Shown here in pieces: positions 9,101 to 16,970 of a stretch of DNA of 64,000 bases. The position numbers and the translations under genes were made by a program. The stretch is from Parcubacteria group bacterium Gr01-1014_13 (lineage in GTDB: Bacteria; Patescibacteria; ABY1; Magasanikbacterales; GWA2-37-8). The notes below the pieces were generated by a model, which worked only from the letters and a program-made list of their open reading frames with translations, was not told the DNA's origin and did not search any database. The stretch is taken from contig VMGB01000001.1 in assembly GCA_007376295.1 (NCBI GenBank), positions 62,001 through 126,000 on the forward strand. The letters are read 5' to 3'. How positions within the stretch are numbered: position 1 is the stretch's first letter; every line of letters begins with the position of its first letter.

Positions 9101-10786
9101 GCCAATCCTTCAGCTCCGCAGCAGCTTGGAACTGTGGCTACCGGAATGGAAACCATCAATCTTCCTGTCAACCGGTATCTTATGTCTGACGGCACAAGAA
9201 GAGATTATTGGGTTATGAGATACGATGACGGTGAAGAAGGAAGTGATGGTCCGAACACTCAGTTTGGTGATCCTTCCGGTAGTGAACAGCTTTCAGAAAT
9301 AGGTTTTAAAGATTTATTGTTATCAAATGTGTCTGGCGCACAAGGAAAGCCTGCTTGTGGAAATATAGACAGCAACGGTTCGGATAGTTTCCAAGGTTGT
9401 ACCGAAGATCATGACGACAGAGATGATGGTTGCGCTATTAAAGTTTCTTTTGTTAACAATATTCTTAATAGAATAAATTTTGTATGTCATACCGGTGAAA
9501 GTTCTGATGATGAAACTGTTGGCTTTGAGGTGCGAGTTGGTTTGCGCGAACCATGCATTACTATTGGCCAAACAGAAGGTTCTGCATTTACCGCGGTAGG
9601 CTGGACCGATCGTTTGTGGGAAAAATCAAATTTTATCGTAGACTTCCTTAATTATCCATTTTTGTTAGTGAACCAACCTTTTGGTGGTTTGGGACCATTG
9701 AATTCTGTGCCTATGGTTGCTGGTAAGTTAGTTAACATTTACACTCATTATAATGAAAACACCTTTACTCCAGTACCAGCCATTGCCGGCTCTCCGTATA
9801 GCTGTAGTAGTAAGAATTGTGTAGATACTAATACTCCAGTCCCTGCCGAAGATGCTCCACCAGGTACAGCGAGCGGAAAATTCATAGTGCATGGAAAACA
9901 AAACTTATCAACTATTTTTGCTAAACTTGATAGTGTTTGGGATTGGAAACCAGCCGGAGGCGGAGGTTATTCACAAAGCAAAAATCTTGAAGAAAATATA
10001 ACCAATAACACAGTAGATCAGAAACCGTACAATCGTACTGGTGATCCTGCTTTTACCACTGCTAGTCAGGCGCCAAAGATTCGCCAGTTATCAACTTGTA
10101 AAACTGTAAGAAAATGTTTAGAAGCCAACCCCGGGTTTACTGTAAACGGGAAATCAGCCGGAAGTGTAGTGTCTCGCAATAGTGTCACGCCAGTAAATAT
10201 TAAATTTTATGCTTTTGCTGACAAAAATCAAATGCCAATTAGAAAAATGCAGGTAGATTGGGGAGATGGTAACGTTGTTTCTTTAGATGGCTACTTCCGT
10301 AATCAACGCGGAGCTGTAAATGGGACTTGCGGATCGGGAAATGTTTGTACGGTGCCTAACCCTAATGGAGGAGTTAATTTAAACACATCGCAATCGTGTA
10401 CAAGCAATAGTGATTGTCGTTATCTGGATAATTGTTTTAATGAAAGTACAGCCCCCAACTTTGGACATATAGCAGACAAAACCTGTGATAACGCATATTT
10501 CCAATTCGATCATGTATATCAATGTTTGCGTAGTGGTGCTGGCTGGCAAAGTCCTTGTCCAGATACTCAAACCCAATCTTTGTATGGCGGTTGTTGTGTA
10601 TTCCAGCCCAGAGTTCAGGTGAAGGACAATTGGGGTTGGTGTAATGGTAGTTGTGGTGATGCAAACAGTCCGGGCGGAACAGGATGTTATGATAGGAGCT
10701 GGGTAGCAGGGGGTATCAATGAATGCGCTAATCCCACAGGCCCTTATGAAACTTTTGGTGGTAATGTGATAATAGCTCCGCAGTAA
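3176..10786 (+). CDS. giant secreted cysteine-rich surface protein (2536 residues)
   Basis: Residues 1-34 form a signal peptide ending at about AQA/LLP. A helical N-terminal region to about residue 300 has some hydrophobic stretches. The rest is dominated by cysteines spaced every 10-40 residues, in repeated units of the kind GC-x-x-[YF] (DNVGCAAY, VDEGCASF, ALGCSEY, AVGCNSY, AQNGCTEF). Residues about 1000-1135 resemble a carbohydrate-binding jelly-roll domain (LSFWAKGSAGASVTV, LFLDNVSLKEV); residues about 2335-2370 look PKD-like (MQVDWGDGNVVSLDG). It precedes the VirB6-like gene of a Patescibacteria secretion-like locus. It is probably a disulfide-stabilised extracellular adhesin or appendage component, but no exact family is recognised. 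Confidence 0.85.
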   Translation: MPKFQKFAIKILAVIFIFVTVVGSLSSAQPAQALLPVAVVADAPTIGFRILDVIKEFLKTATVSIVVQSASYIMRRVAYDSAVWLASGGKGETPFAHQKDFGSYLKDVADNTAGVAIDALGAPYGLNLCKIPDPKIDLAMRIGLTNKFMDINQTQGVLKPNCTWSSFQKDVLSTDNWKSQFGSTDDIAKKFNVAFSVEQSDVGIVMSATEKINNLVLKQTEASKLQRQEGQGYKPKTTPISGNIVTPAKDIAKEAEAISPSEQQKKAERSFGDTLGTGLTGAIVPALSLFANTLLSKMVENYRTKGMFPFGVCIGDHGDTSCKSLQDTLTNLEGQVSVGGRQVAEALFADFLTPPNIQVDEYNVLGNFSSCPPTSRGPENCVADGGLSQAAQETNIGKPVTVAEALAKNWLHGDWKLIPPERAADQTDMNCYQRAYCYANIAKLRKARVLPLGFEIAALNSNPDTPWTLKQVVEGFNDCNFIKDINGKVVGVDNDPINKPFCHLIDPNWVLKAPPSKCNFLAFGSSPFFNAAPNRAQECTDLSTCVAYDKNGNCSNQGYCTRERNVWKIDAAKCDSQFRTCRSFQDINGKTVSYLYRTLDTGYCTQDNVGCAAYSLKQDNSGNWTGYSKNDINIGENSAIYLNNKISTNCSVGSDGCSSFQTASTSDQLYLRQAPYYLGCYDTNTATLAIDWPQSTSDLSRLTENPKCDSYSSVCIPSEVNCNWYEPVSYAGDSIPGKFEPAKIVESQIVWNDQCDKRCVGYAGYREMPSNYSDGRALAYIIPSSGSKCSAVDEGCASFTNLSATVGGLEKVEHYSYLRPCILPDETRQKNFYTYEGSVVGGYQLKGFILEKDTDGSPKYFYRTNEDLLNYNATCSEALYKQGLSSPDCRQFNDDKGTVYYKLLSKTIAVSGSCTPYRLNDTELRPVSLTQAQCTAQKGFWDTTQNKCSVCFQNGEYRDGQCFYNGLPSGVANTAGSSNGCAPEVNTCRAYKGNAGNNVRNIFSNNFEGASASALEAWEPVANISQSLESTHAGEHSLSYNSSGASALSKNLSLNPGQSYDLSFWAKGSAGASVTVTLDNGTASTLGTVSVGDVWQFYHLGPVEFGGNTSTAQLKFTINGQLFLDNVSLKEVADYIYLVKNTLKVDPVCDSNLTDNLPGEALGCSEYKTSDNKPIYLTKFNSLCREKAIGCTALYDTRKTPDEPGPRAYNVWLAGVAGNSITKTIGDQDYTCQVPVGQYGCYVNVVGSTLGEIVASGGTIVTSTIFVQPDTSSTLPIYLVANQQATCNSVDLGCVSAGKQIQTPAGTTYENVLIKNDPALYSATLCQSEAVGCNSYTSANGALYFKDPAITGQKICSFKDNISIGGVGYSGWFWKGVGKCSVSGSFCSNTGDCGGAGGQCNAIDEQPCYPTYLQSGNSYGLWSYGVSSSYNNFVGECPAAQNGCTEFVDHNENNKVYNLINDERVKALQSKCNGQISEKLGCILFDKTDSPNKLWNTALSYDASAKLNNSLVAPVVGTSAAPSDANLILKVDRDRECGEWLQCRSSHRVFDSQTGNYKEICDDLGRCNRSPESAEKGDITNCANWVVSQELSNQVLTEDLYRSRNTDWSGQEFSGYSLLNYYPPEELSEINFGTSAEPEWRLAKKIPCGGGPNCLSANTGEFGCNNSGQACGRGDSGICINKTCLSNPDGSTANVAKQSVGQSCRAYPEETSPFPNTEAIGKASSYGSVNLCSEVSGFTTDQKKAMGCDCDYTKVAYGDDITKYWNFNNPNSGGILKTNSTVATGIVGGICSGGANNGRVCDTDSECGDGSCKKLGKETRLVGWHGYCIEPDISRPLNAEPNNFACLTWLPTDTITGAPDINSQHVESGFQASSAGGKYYCLAGKGNQQGTAGSYSYEKLVTSQNVIHNTDSTDREKRMVSLSNLGIFQDEIDYIKITNVTPDDWDWFPGAVGNFFIRNGLITKYNGPMWTVEGAANPSAPQQLGTVATGMETINLPVNRYLMSDGTRRDYWVMRYDDGEEGSDGPNTQFGDPSGSEQLSEIGFKDLLLSNVSGAQGKPACGNIDSNGSDSFQGCTEDHDDRDDGCAIKVSFVNNILNRINFVCHTGESSDDETVGFEVRVGLREPCITIGQTEGSAFTAVGWTDRLWEKSNFIVDFLNYPFLLVNQPFGGLGPLNSVPMVAGKLVNIYTHYNENTFTPVPAIAGSPYSCSSKNCVDTNTPVPAEDAPPGTASGKFIVHGKQNLSTIFAKLDSVWDWKPAGGGGYSQSKNLEENITNNTVDQKPYNRTGDPAFTTASQAPKIRQLSTCKTVRKCLEANPGFTVNGKSAGSVVSRNSVTPVNIKFYAFADKNQMPIRKMQVDWGDGNVVSLDGYFRNQRGAVNGTCGSGNVCTVPNPNGGVNLNTSQSCTSNSDCRYLDNCFNESTAPNFGHIADKTCDNAYFQFDHVYQCLRSGAGWQSPCPDTQTQSLYGGCCVFQPRVQVKDNWGWCNGSCGDANSPGGTGCYDRSWVAGGINECANPTGPYETFGGNVIIAPQ

Positions 10787-10790
10787 GTAT

Positions 10791-10822
10791 AAAAACAAAA
10801 AACCTCCCGAATATTCGAGAGG
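10791..10822 (-). terminator. terminator of the reverse-strand lipoprotein gene
   Basis: On the minus strand the inverted repeat at 10803-10822 (CCTCTCGAAT and its partner) is followed by a long T tract (the A run at 10791-10802 on the plus strand). It also lies just after the stop of the giant plus-strand gene, but the T tract is on the minus side. Confidence 0.75.
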
Positions 10823-10844
10823 TGGAAAGAACCAGTATCATGCG

Positions 10845-11300
10845 CTATTGCCGTTGCGTACAACGGAGTTGCCAGTTGCCATTGGCGTAGTCCAGAGTCG
10901 GTGGAGGCGGTGTTTTAGAAATGGTTAGGCCAGTCTGCCAATCTTTGACTGCCAAGTATTCTCCACACTGGATGAGACAGCCGCTTTGACCGCCATCTGA
11001 GACTAATTGGAGCTTCATCTTTTCGCACATGAAGTTACCATTGTCCCAATTCCCAACACAATCCCACGGTTTTTCTGCCATCCACCTGTAATCCGTGCAT
11101 GCATCCTTGGGTGTCGTGTCAGCATCGTCGGCAGGGCCGGCATCCGGACTGCAGTTGATGGTGCCGCAGTTGTCGTCGTCTCCTCCGCCGGTACTACAGC
11201 CGCCCAGACATCCCAGGCCGATCAATAGGAACACTGTAGCCAGGAACGCCCGGTAGAAGAACGTGAAACCAATCCAGAAATATTCATCTTTTTTCGACAC
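10845..11300 (-). CDS. high-GC secreted lipoprotein, probably foreign
   Basis: 151 residues from a GTG start at 11300, chosen because AGGAGG lies just upstream. A hydrophobic segment (RAFLATVFLLIGLGCLGGC) ends in a lipobox with the lipidated Cys near residue 35, followed by an acidic, low-complexity linker (STGGGDDDNC, DAGPADDADTT) and a Cys-containing C-terminal domain. The linker style is typical of Myxococcota-like lipoproteins, and the gene is GC-rich (about 38 of 60 bases at 11101-11160) while both flanks are AT-rich. It has its own consensus promoter and terminator and runs against the secretion-like locus. Function unknown. Confidence 0.75.
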   Translation of the reverse strand: MSKKDEYFWIGFTFFYRAFLATVFLLIGLGCLGGCSTGGGDDDNCGTINCSPDAGPADDADTTPKDACTDYRWMAEKPWDCVGNWDNGNFMCEKMKLQLVSDGGQSGCLIQCGEYLAVKDWQTGLTISKTPPPPTLDYANGNWQLRCTQRQ

Positions 11301-11380
11301 TGTAGCCCTCCTGTTTGTTTTCTGTTTTAGCCAATTTAAGCCTAAAACGGCTTAACTGACTTTGAAAATGGACAAACAAA

Positions 11381-11409
11381 AGTATAGCATATTTTAGGGT
11401 TTTTGTCAA
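11381..11409 (-). promoter_or_regulatory. near-consensus sigma-70 promoter of the lipoprotein gene
   Basis: Minus strand TTGACA (11404-11409), 17-base spacer, TATACT (11381-11386). The leader is about 74 bases and contains a perfect TTAAGCC/GGCTTAA hairpin near 11331-11356 before the AGGAGG. Confidence 0.8.
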
Positions 11410-11454
11410 TCCTTTGTAAATTTTGAAGTTCACTTCTTTTTATCCCCACTTTTA

Positions 11455-11483
11455 TTGTTGTTGACAGTAAAATATGGTACAAT
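11455..11483 (+). promoter_or_regulatory. promoter of the VirB6-like gene
   Basis: TTGTTG (11455-11460), 17-base spacer, TACAAT (11478-11483) with an extended TGG in front of the -10. The leader of about 50 bases contains CCTC/GAGG flanking a short loop and a GGAAGGGGAAAG purine run well upstream of the ATG. It gives the downstream half of the secretion-like locus its own promoter. Confidence 0.65.
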
Positions 11484-11542
11484 TAACTCAGTAATTTTTC
11501 ACCTCGCAATAAAGAGGAAGGGGAAAGTTAATTTATCTTTTC

Positions 11543-14500
11543 ATGCTTGTCATCCTTGATAAATTAAATTTTTATTTGTACAAGTTCTGGATTTTTTTAA
11601 AGCCACGCCGTAAACTCGGCCTGGTTAGTTTTGTTATTTTATCCTCACTGGTATTAGCAGCTTGGTTTAGTGGAGTAAATGTGGCTCATGCCGGCAGTTT
11701 TTGGAATGACATAGTAGAGGGGTTGATCAGTATAATATTTGCCGTTGCCGGTTTGTTTATAAAGCTAACATTTTTCGTTTTAAAATTTGTTATTGAGGTT
11801 GCGTCATACAATGCTTTTATAGACTCTTCGGCAGTAATTGTGGGTTGGGTGATGGTGCGCGATGTGACCAACATGTTTTTTGTGGTGGTGTTGCTGCTCA
11901 TATCTTTTGGTACGATTCTTGGTTTAGAGCAATACGAGTACAAAAAATTATTGGTCAAATTAATCATGGCCGCCATCATCGTAAATTTTAGCCGCATTAT
12001 TTGCGGTATAATTATTGATGTGGCGCAGGTGGTAATGATTACTTTTGTAAATGGTATTGCCGCCACTGCTTCGGGAAACATGGTAAACATGTTTGGGGTA
12101 GGAGAAATTTTTAAACTTGGTAATGGCAGTAGCTCGAAAGTTGGTACTACCGGCGAGCAATTTTTGGCAGCGGTGGCAGCGGTAACTTTTGCTGCTATCA
12201 TGATGATGACGATGTTAACATTTTTGTTTTTGTTAATGGCCCGCATGATGACTCTTTGGATTTTAATCGTGCTTTCTCCTTTTGCTTTTGTGTTAAATGT
12301 TTTACCACAAACTCAAAAATATGCCGGTCAGTGGTGGTCTGAATTTGGTGGGAACGTCGTGGCCGGACCGATTATTGCTTTTTTTCTTTGGTTATCTTTT
12401 GTTACTGTGGGTTCGGGCAATGCGAATAGTGAAATTGAAGCAGGTAGTCCGGATAAACTTAGGCTTAGCAGCGGACCCACTACTGAACAAGAAACAAGTA
12501 CTGGCCTTACCTCTATAATGAGTTGGGCAAATATGGCGAACTTTGCAATTGCTATTGGCATGTTGCTTACTGGAGCGAAAATAGCGCAACAGTTGGGTGC
12601 GGCTGGTGGAGCAATGATGAGCAAGGCCGGAGAATTTGGCAAGAAAGTAGCCATGACTGCATCTGGTATTACCGCTGCTCGATGGGCTGGGAAACAGGCT
12701 TGGCGAGGAGCAAAGGGAGCGGGTAAATTAGGGTTAAAAGGCGTTGATATGGGATTGTCAAAAGTTGCTGGAGTAGGCACTGCGGACTGGAAGAGGCGGG
12801 GAAGGGCAATAAAAGCTTGGGCATCTTATACAACCAACGAGAAAGGTTGGCTTGGTTTACCATCAAGAAAAGCCAAGCTCGCTGCTGCCGGTAAAAGAAT
12901 AGATACTTTGTATGGAACTCCTAACAAGGTAGATCTAAGTAAATTAAAGGATGAAGAAACTCTTAATTTAATTGCCCAAAGAGATGCTGCGTTAGCTACC
13001 GCAAGAAATGAAAAATTAGAAGAGGGTGAACGGACAAAAGCATTGGAAGCCAGCGATGATTTACGGAAACAACTCGAAGAAAAAGGATATGGTGTTGGAG
13101 AAAATGAAGAAGGGGAGACTGAATTAAAACAAAAAGAAACTAGTTTAAGAAAGAGAGCGTGGGCCCGCCTCGGTTTATTTTATGCCCCCCAAGCATTTAA
13201 AGAAGAGTATACTGCAGATCAGGAAGCTAGGGCAAAATATACCGAGGAACAATTAGAGCATATAGTGAGTACCAGCAAAACCCCTATGGGTAAAGAAAAA
13301 ACTAGAGCAGAAGCCGAATTATTAAGATTAAAATCAACCGGTCAAGATATTAAAGCAAGAAAAATTCAGGATGTTTTGGAAAAATTAACTGATACAGAAA
13401 AAGCGGTGATGAAAGAAAAAGAAAATGGTAAAAGTTGGGATGATATTAAAAAAATGGGCTATAGTGAAATGGATATTTCCCATGCTAAACGTGCGGATAA
13501 TTCCATTAAATCAGCCGCTCAGGCTGATCAAATAGAAAAGAAGCTATCTTCAGAAAGGGAATTAAAAAAGTTAGAAGCTATTCGAGAGTTGTTATCAACT
13601 CAACAAGGGGAACTGCGTGGTAAATCAGCTCTTTCAATTGATGCTATGAAAGAACAAGTAAATTTTGATATTACACAGGAGAAAGAACGCAAACTTGCTT
13701 CTGCTCGGGATGAAGTTCTTATGGAGCAACATAGGTTTAGTGAAGCGAACAACTTGCAAGGTGTGTTGGCCAAACAAGCAAAAGACAGAACCGAAAAGCA
13801 ATCAGTTGGGAATGATTATCCTAGGTCATTAATTAGATCCGCTACTTCCTTGGAACAAAAAAGACGTGATGAGGAAGAATTAGCGGCGGCTCTGGCAAGT
13901 AAAGATGCCAAAGCAATAGAAATCGCTGAAGAGAAATTAAAACAGAGTATAAGAAGTCTATCGGAGATGCAGATTGCTACTTGGGAACAACATGGTGCGA
14001 TTGGCGGAGGTAATATGGCTGAGCTTGTTGGGAAAATAGATCCAGAATTACTTAAAAATATAAGTATTGATCCCGATGATGCCGGGTCAATAAGAAAGGT
14101 ACAAGCTGCTATCTTTTCAACATTACTTGGAGAAAAAGTAGAAGCAGATGGAGGTAAAATTGCCAAAGCTGTAGAGAAATTCAACGAAGTGCACGGTGAA
14201 AAAGCCGAAGCTTTGTTAGAACAATTAAGATTAGCTCTTGATAAAGGAGCTGGTCAAGGTGTGTTTTCGGTTGGCGGTATACTTCAAGCTAAATTGGACA
14301 GTAGAGGAAATATAAGAACCGGGGTTACTAACGCAGAAAGTGAAGAAGGGGTGAGATATATAAAAAGCAGAAGAACAGCCGCTAGGTCTGCGGCAAAAAT
14401 AACTACAATAAGCGCCGGATTGGAAGGGGTAGTGGATACAAGTTCTGAAGGGAGACCCGAGGTCCGTAGTAATGAAGCTCAAGAAAGTTTAGCTGCCTTA

Positions 14501-14794
14501 TTAGGCTCTCTCACTACTAACATTTTAAATAATGTAGATGAATATGTTAAACAAGGTTTGGCCTCTATATTAACAAACTCCGCAGACGTCGGTCTTAAAG
14601 GTTTGAAGGATAAGTTGATGGTTGAAGGAGCTGCCAGGGATAAAGCAGCGATAGCATCACTACTAAGAGAATCATTAACTAAGGCGCAAAAGCAGGAAGC
14701 GGAAGCCGCAGCAAAGGCGGGAAGAGCAGTCGCAAAAGTAGCTAACGAGGTATTTATAGAAAAATGGATTGAAGAATTTGGAAAAAAGAAATAA
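11543..14794 (+). CDS. VirB6/TrbL-like polytopic membrane protein with long cytosolic coiled-coil tail
   Basis: 1083 residues. A hydrophobic N-terminus ends in NVAHAGSF, a likely signal cleavage site, followed by several membrane segments to about residue 350 (EGLISIIFAVAGLF, MFFVVVLLLISFGTILG, TMLTFLFLLMARMMTLWILI, GPIIAFFLWLSFVTV, NFAIAIGMLLTGAKIAQQLG). From about residue 390 on it is charged, Ala/Lys/Glu-rich and predicted coiled-coil. This is the inner-membrane channel-like component conserved next to PrgI and VirB4 homologues in Patescibacteria, by analogy with VirB6. The tail may scaffold the two cytosolic proteins encoded next. The substrate and whether it secretes or imports are unknown. 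Confidence 0.8.
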   Translation: MLVILDKLNFYLYKFWIFLKPRRKLGLVSFVILSSLVLAAWFSGVNVAHAGSFWNDIVEGLISIIFAVAGLFIKLTFFVLKFVIEVASYNAFIDSSAVIVGWVMVRDVTNMFFVVVLLLISFGTILGLEQYEYKKLLVKLIMAAIIVNFSRIICGIIIDVAQVVMITFVNGIAATASGNMVNMFGVGEIFKLGNGSSSKVGTTGEQFLAAVAAVTFAAIMMMTMLTFLFLLMARMMTLWILIVLSPFAFVLNVLPQTQKYAGQWWSEFGGNVVAGPIIAFFLWLSFVTVGSGNANSEIEAGSPDKLRLSSGPTTEQETSTGLTSIMSWANMANFAIAIGMLLTGAKIAQQLGAAGGAMMSKAGEFGKKVAMTASGITAARWAGKQAWRGAKGAGKLGLKGVDMGLSKVAGVGTADWKRRGRAIKAWASYTTNEKGWLGLPSRKAKLAAAGKRIDTLYGTPNKVDLSKLKDEETLNLIAQRDAALATARNEKLEEGERTKALEASDDLRKQLEEKGYGVGENEEGETELKQKETSLRKRAWARLGLFYAPQAFKEEYTADQEARAKYTEEQLEHIVSTSKTPMGKEKTRAEAELLRLKSTGQDIKARKIQDVLEKLTDTEKAVMKEKENGKSWDDIKKMGYSEMDISHAKRADNSIKSAAQADQIEKKLSSERELKKLEAIRELLSTQQGELRGKSALSIDAMKEQVNFDITQEKERKLASARDEVLMEQHRFSEANNLQGVLAKQAKDRTEKQSVGNDYPRSLIRSATSLEQKRRDEEELAAALASKDAKAIEIAEEKLKQSIRSLSEMQIATWEQHGAIGGGNMAELVGKIDPELLKNISIDPDDAGSIRKVQAAIFSTLLGEKVEADGGKIAKAVEKFNEVHGEKAEALLEQLRLALDKGAGQGVFSVGGILQAKLDSRGNIRTGVTNAESEEGVRYIKSRRTAARSAAKITTISAGLEGVVDTSSEGRPEVRSNEAQESLAALLGSLTTNILNNVDEYVKQGLASILTNSADVGLKGLKDKLMVEGAARDKAAIASLLRESLTKAQKQEAEAAAKAGRAVAKVANEVFIEKWIEEFGKKK

Positions 14795-14810
14795 AAAATA
14801 AAATTGGTCT

Positions 14811-15791
14811 ATGAATTTATCGGTTAAAGAAATAACAACAACAGAGTTTGCGACCCTTGAAAAACAAATCAGGGCGTCGCATGTTGGTATTTCCTCTTTG
14901 GTAGAAACATGGAAATCTTTGGATGCCTACTTTAATAAAGCATCGATTTTTGAGGATGAAAAATTTAGATGGACTTATTTTAGGATTTATACTGAACTTA
15001 CGTGGAAGTTGCTTGATTCACAAAGCCGTGATTTTGTAATTAATGTTGCTGTAGCAAGACAGATACCGATGGCTATACAACTTGGTTTTAATGTTTTTGA
15101 AGAAATCCTTCGTTATATTGGATCGCACACTGTAGATAAAACAGACGCAGAAGGATTGTATCTCAAAATGCAAAAATCATTTTTGGAATCAAAAGCTATA
15201 ATTGGTGCATGGCAAGGAAAAAATGTTAGCATAGCTCAAATAATACAAGAAATTAACTCTGTTTACGAAAAAGGCGACTCTTTGGCCCAGGCAGATTTTG
15301 AGAACAAGCTATTGCAGATAATGTTCCCCGATGAAATATCAAAAAAATACTCAACTGCTGATCCCGAAGATGTAAAAGAAAACTTTTTAGATCTAGTTAG
15401 TTCTTTCCAAACTTTCACCATAGAAAATATTTGGTATATAGTTGATGCTTTTTTAAATCCTGAAAAATACCAAAATGCTACATCTAGCCAAGCCGCTTCT
15501 TCGGCACTCACAAAACCAGAACCGTCGAAGCCGGCAGTTTCTCCTCAGCCAATACCAAAACAAGAAGAACCTAAACTAGTTGTGCCACCCACAATTCGGC
15601 CAAAACCAACTCCCCAACAAATTAAATCCCAAATCGAATCCCAATTTAAAAAAGACGCTGAAGGAAATCTTGTTGACATAGAAGGTGTGATGACAAAACT
15701 TGGCGAGCTGGCAGAGAAAAATAATGACCCCAAAATTGCCGACATGATATATTTTGATGAAAAAGAAAGTAAATTTAAGTGGAATATATAA
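14811..15791 (+). CDS. uncharacterised cytosolic protein of the secretion-like locus
   Basis: 326 residues, no signal peptide or membrane segment. The first 220 residues are helical; residues about 228-270 form a Pro/Lys-rich linker (KPEPSKPAVSPQPIPKQ), followed by a short helical C-terminal domain (QIKSQIESQFKKDAEG). It starts 16 bases after the VirB6-like stop and ends 5 bases before the His-rich gene. No family is recognised. Its position suggests an accessory or adaptor role on the cytosolic face of the channel, which is inference. Confidence 0.7.
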   Translation: MNLSVKEITTTEFATLEKQIRASHVGISSLVETWKSLDAYFNKASIFEDEKFRWTYFRIYTELTWKLLDSQSRDFVINVAVARQIPMAIQLGFNVFEEILRYIGSHTVDKTDAEGLYLKMQKSFLESKAIIGAWQGKNVSIAQIIQEINSVYEKGDSLAQADFENKLLQIMFPDEISKKYSTADPEDVKENFLDLVSSFQTFTIENIWYIVDAFLNPEKYQNATSSQAASSALTKPEPSKPAVSPQPIPKQEEPKLVVPPTIRPKPTPQQIKSQIESQFKKDAEGNLVDIEGVMTKLGELAEKNNDPKIADMIYFDEKESKFKWNI

Positions 15792-15796
15792 AAAAT

Positions 15797-16969
15797 ATGG
15801 CTGAGCCAATGATTACAATCAAAAAAGCGGATGGAACTTTTGCTAAAGTTCCTCTTAGCGAATTTAAAAAAATGCAGGCTGATCAGCAAAAACCATCTGT
15901 CACTACTCCTGCTCCACAACCCGCAGCACCAGCGCATTCGGCGGTCAAGCACCATCAACCAGCCCACCATACTGCTACACATCACAAACCGGCCCACCAT
16001 CAGGCTGCGCACCACGCCACCAAACATCACCCAGTTCATATAAAAGAAGAAAAAAAAGAACATCATTCGACTCATCATGCCAAACCAATGGCTCGTGTTG
16101 ATGCCGGTTCTCCTTTGGAAGAAAAATTAAAAATGAAAAGTTCGGCTCCTTTATTTAGTCCTAAACGCGAAAAACAAGTAGAAGAAGTAATGGCGGAGTT
16201 AGGTTTCAGTGTAATTCCAGAAGTTTTGGGCAGATTAAAAAGTTTGGTATTGGCAAGATTAAAAGATATAAAAAGCGAGGATGAAACCCGGGAGCTTTTG
16301 GCTCGTTCCATAAAAAATGGGGGATTAGGATTAACCGAACAGCAAATAGAAAAAATTATCAAATCCTGCCGAGAAGTTGATGGTGGAGAAAGTGAAAAGG
16401 CGGCAGAAGTGCCTGTTTTAAAAGGTAAATCAAATATGTCGCTGATGGTAGAGCCTCCGGAACTTCCAGCTGTTCCAAGCTCGGTAGCGCCTTTGCCGTA
16501 TAATAAAATAAATTCGTTCAAACCAACCCCGGCAGTTTCTGCGGCTCAAAAACAAGAAGTTATTTCAAAATTAGTCAGTAGCAGCATGGCTAGTGAACCA
16601 GTTTTTAAACTTGATACCAAACCAAGCATGAAGCAGTCTATGCAGGATGTTAGCGCTAGTACTGTGGAAATGGGGCCGGTAGAGGAAATCAAATCTATGA
16701 CCCTGACTGATTTTCGCAGATTGTCTAGCAATCCTGAGGAAGCAGCTAAAAGACTCCAGCAAAAAATGTTTAATCTGCAAGAAGAATCATTTGTTTGGTA
16801 TTTGGAGGCGCTGGAAGCTTATCACGTTTCACCGTTATATACAGAGTATATGCAAGCAGTTTGTCAGTCTTTGGCTGAACGAAAATCACTGGCTAATGTA
16901 CTTAGTATGAAAAATAGTATAAAATTAAATGAGGCAATGGCGCTCATTGAAATGGAGAAAGGATTATAA
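15797..16969 (+). CDS. cytosolic protein with a histidine-rich segment
   Basis: 390 residues from the ATG at 15797, 5 bases after the preceding stop; an in-frame GTG at 15779 would overlap that gene. Residues 47-94 are extremely His-rich (KHHQPAHHTATHHKPAHHQ and onwards, ending STHH), a potential metal-binding or pH-responsive linker. The flanking parts are helical; residues about 115-195 (EKQVEEVMAELGFSVIPEV) and the C-terminal 100 residues look folded. No family is recognised. It sits between a cytosolic partner gene and PrgI, so it probably belongs to the same machinery. Confidence 0.7.
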   Translation: MAEPMITIKKADGTFAKVPLSEFKKMQADQQKPSVTTPAPQPAAPAHSAVKHHQPAHHTATHHKPAHHQAAHHATKHHPVHIKEEKKEHHSTHHAKPMARVDAGSPLEEKLKMKSSAPLFSPKREKQVEEVMAELGFSVIPEVLGRLKSLVLARLKDIKSEDETRELLARSIKNGGLGLTEQQIEKIIKSCREVDGGESEKAAEVPVLKGKSNMSLMVEPPELPAVPSSVAPLPYNKINSFKPTPAVSAAQKQEVISKLVSSSMASEPVFKLDTKPSMKQSMQDVSASTVEMGPVEEIKSMTLTDFRRLSSNPEEAAKRLQQKMFNLQEESFVWYLEALEAYHVSPLYTEYMQAVCQSLAERKSLANVLSMKNSIKLNEAMALIEMEKGL

Positions 16970-16970
16970 T

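Noticed and set aside
10379..10798. 139-residue minus-strand reading frame over the end of the giant gene
   Set aside because: Low-complexity Thr/Ile composition and wholly antisense to a well-supported gene.
15545..16078. 177-residue minus-strand reading frame opposite the His-rich gene
   Set aside because: It is produced by the His codon run on the other strand and has low-complexity composition with no support.
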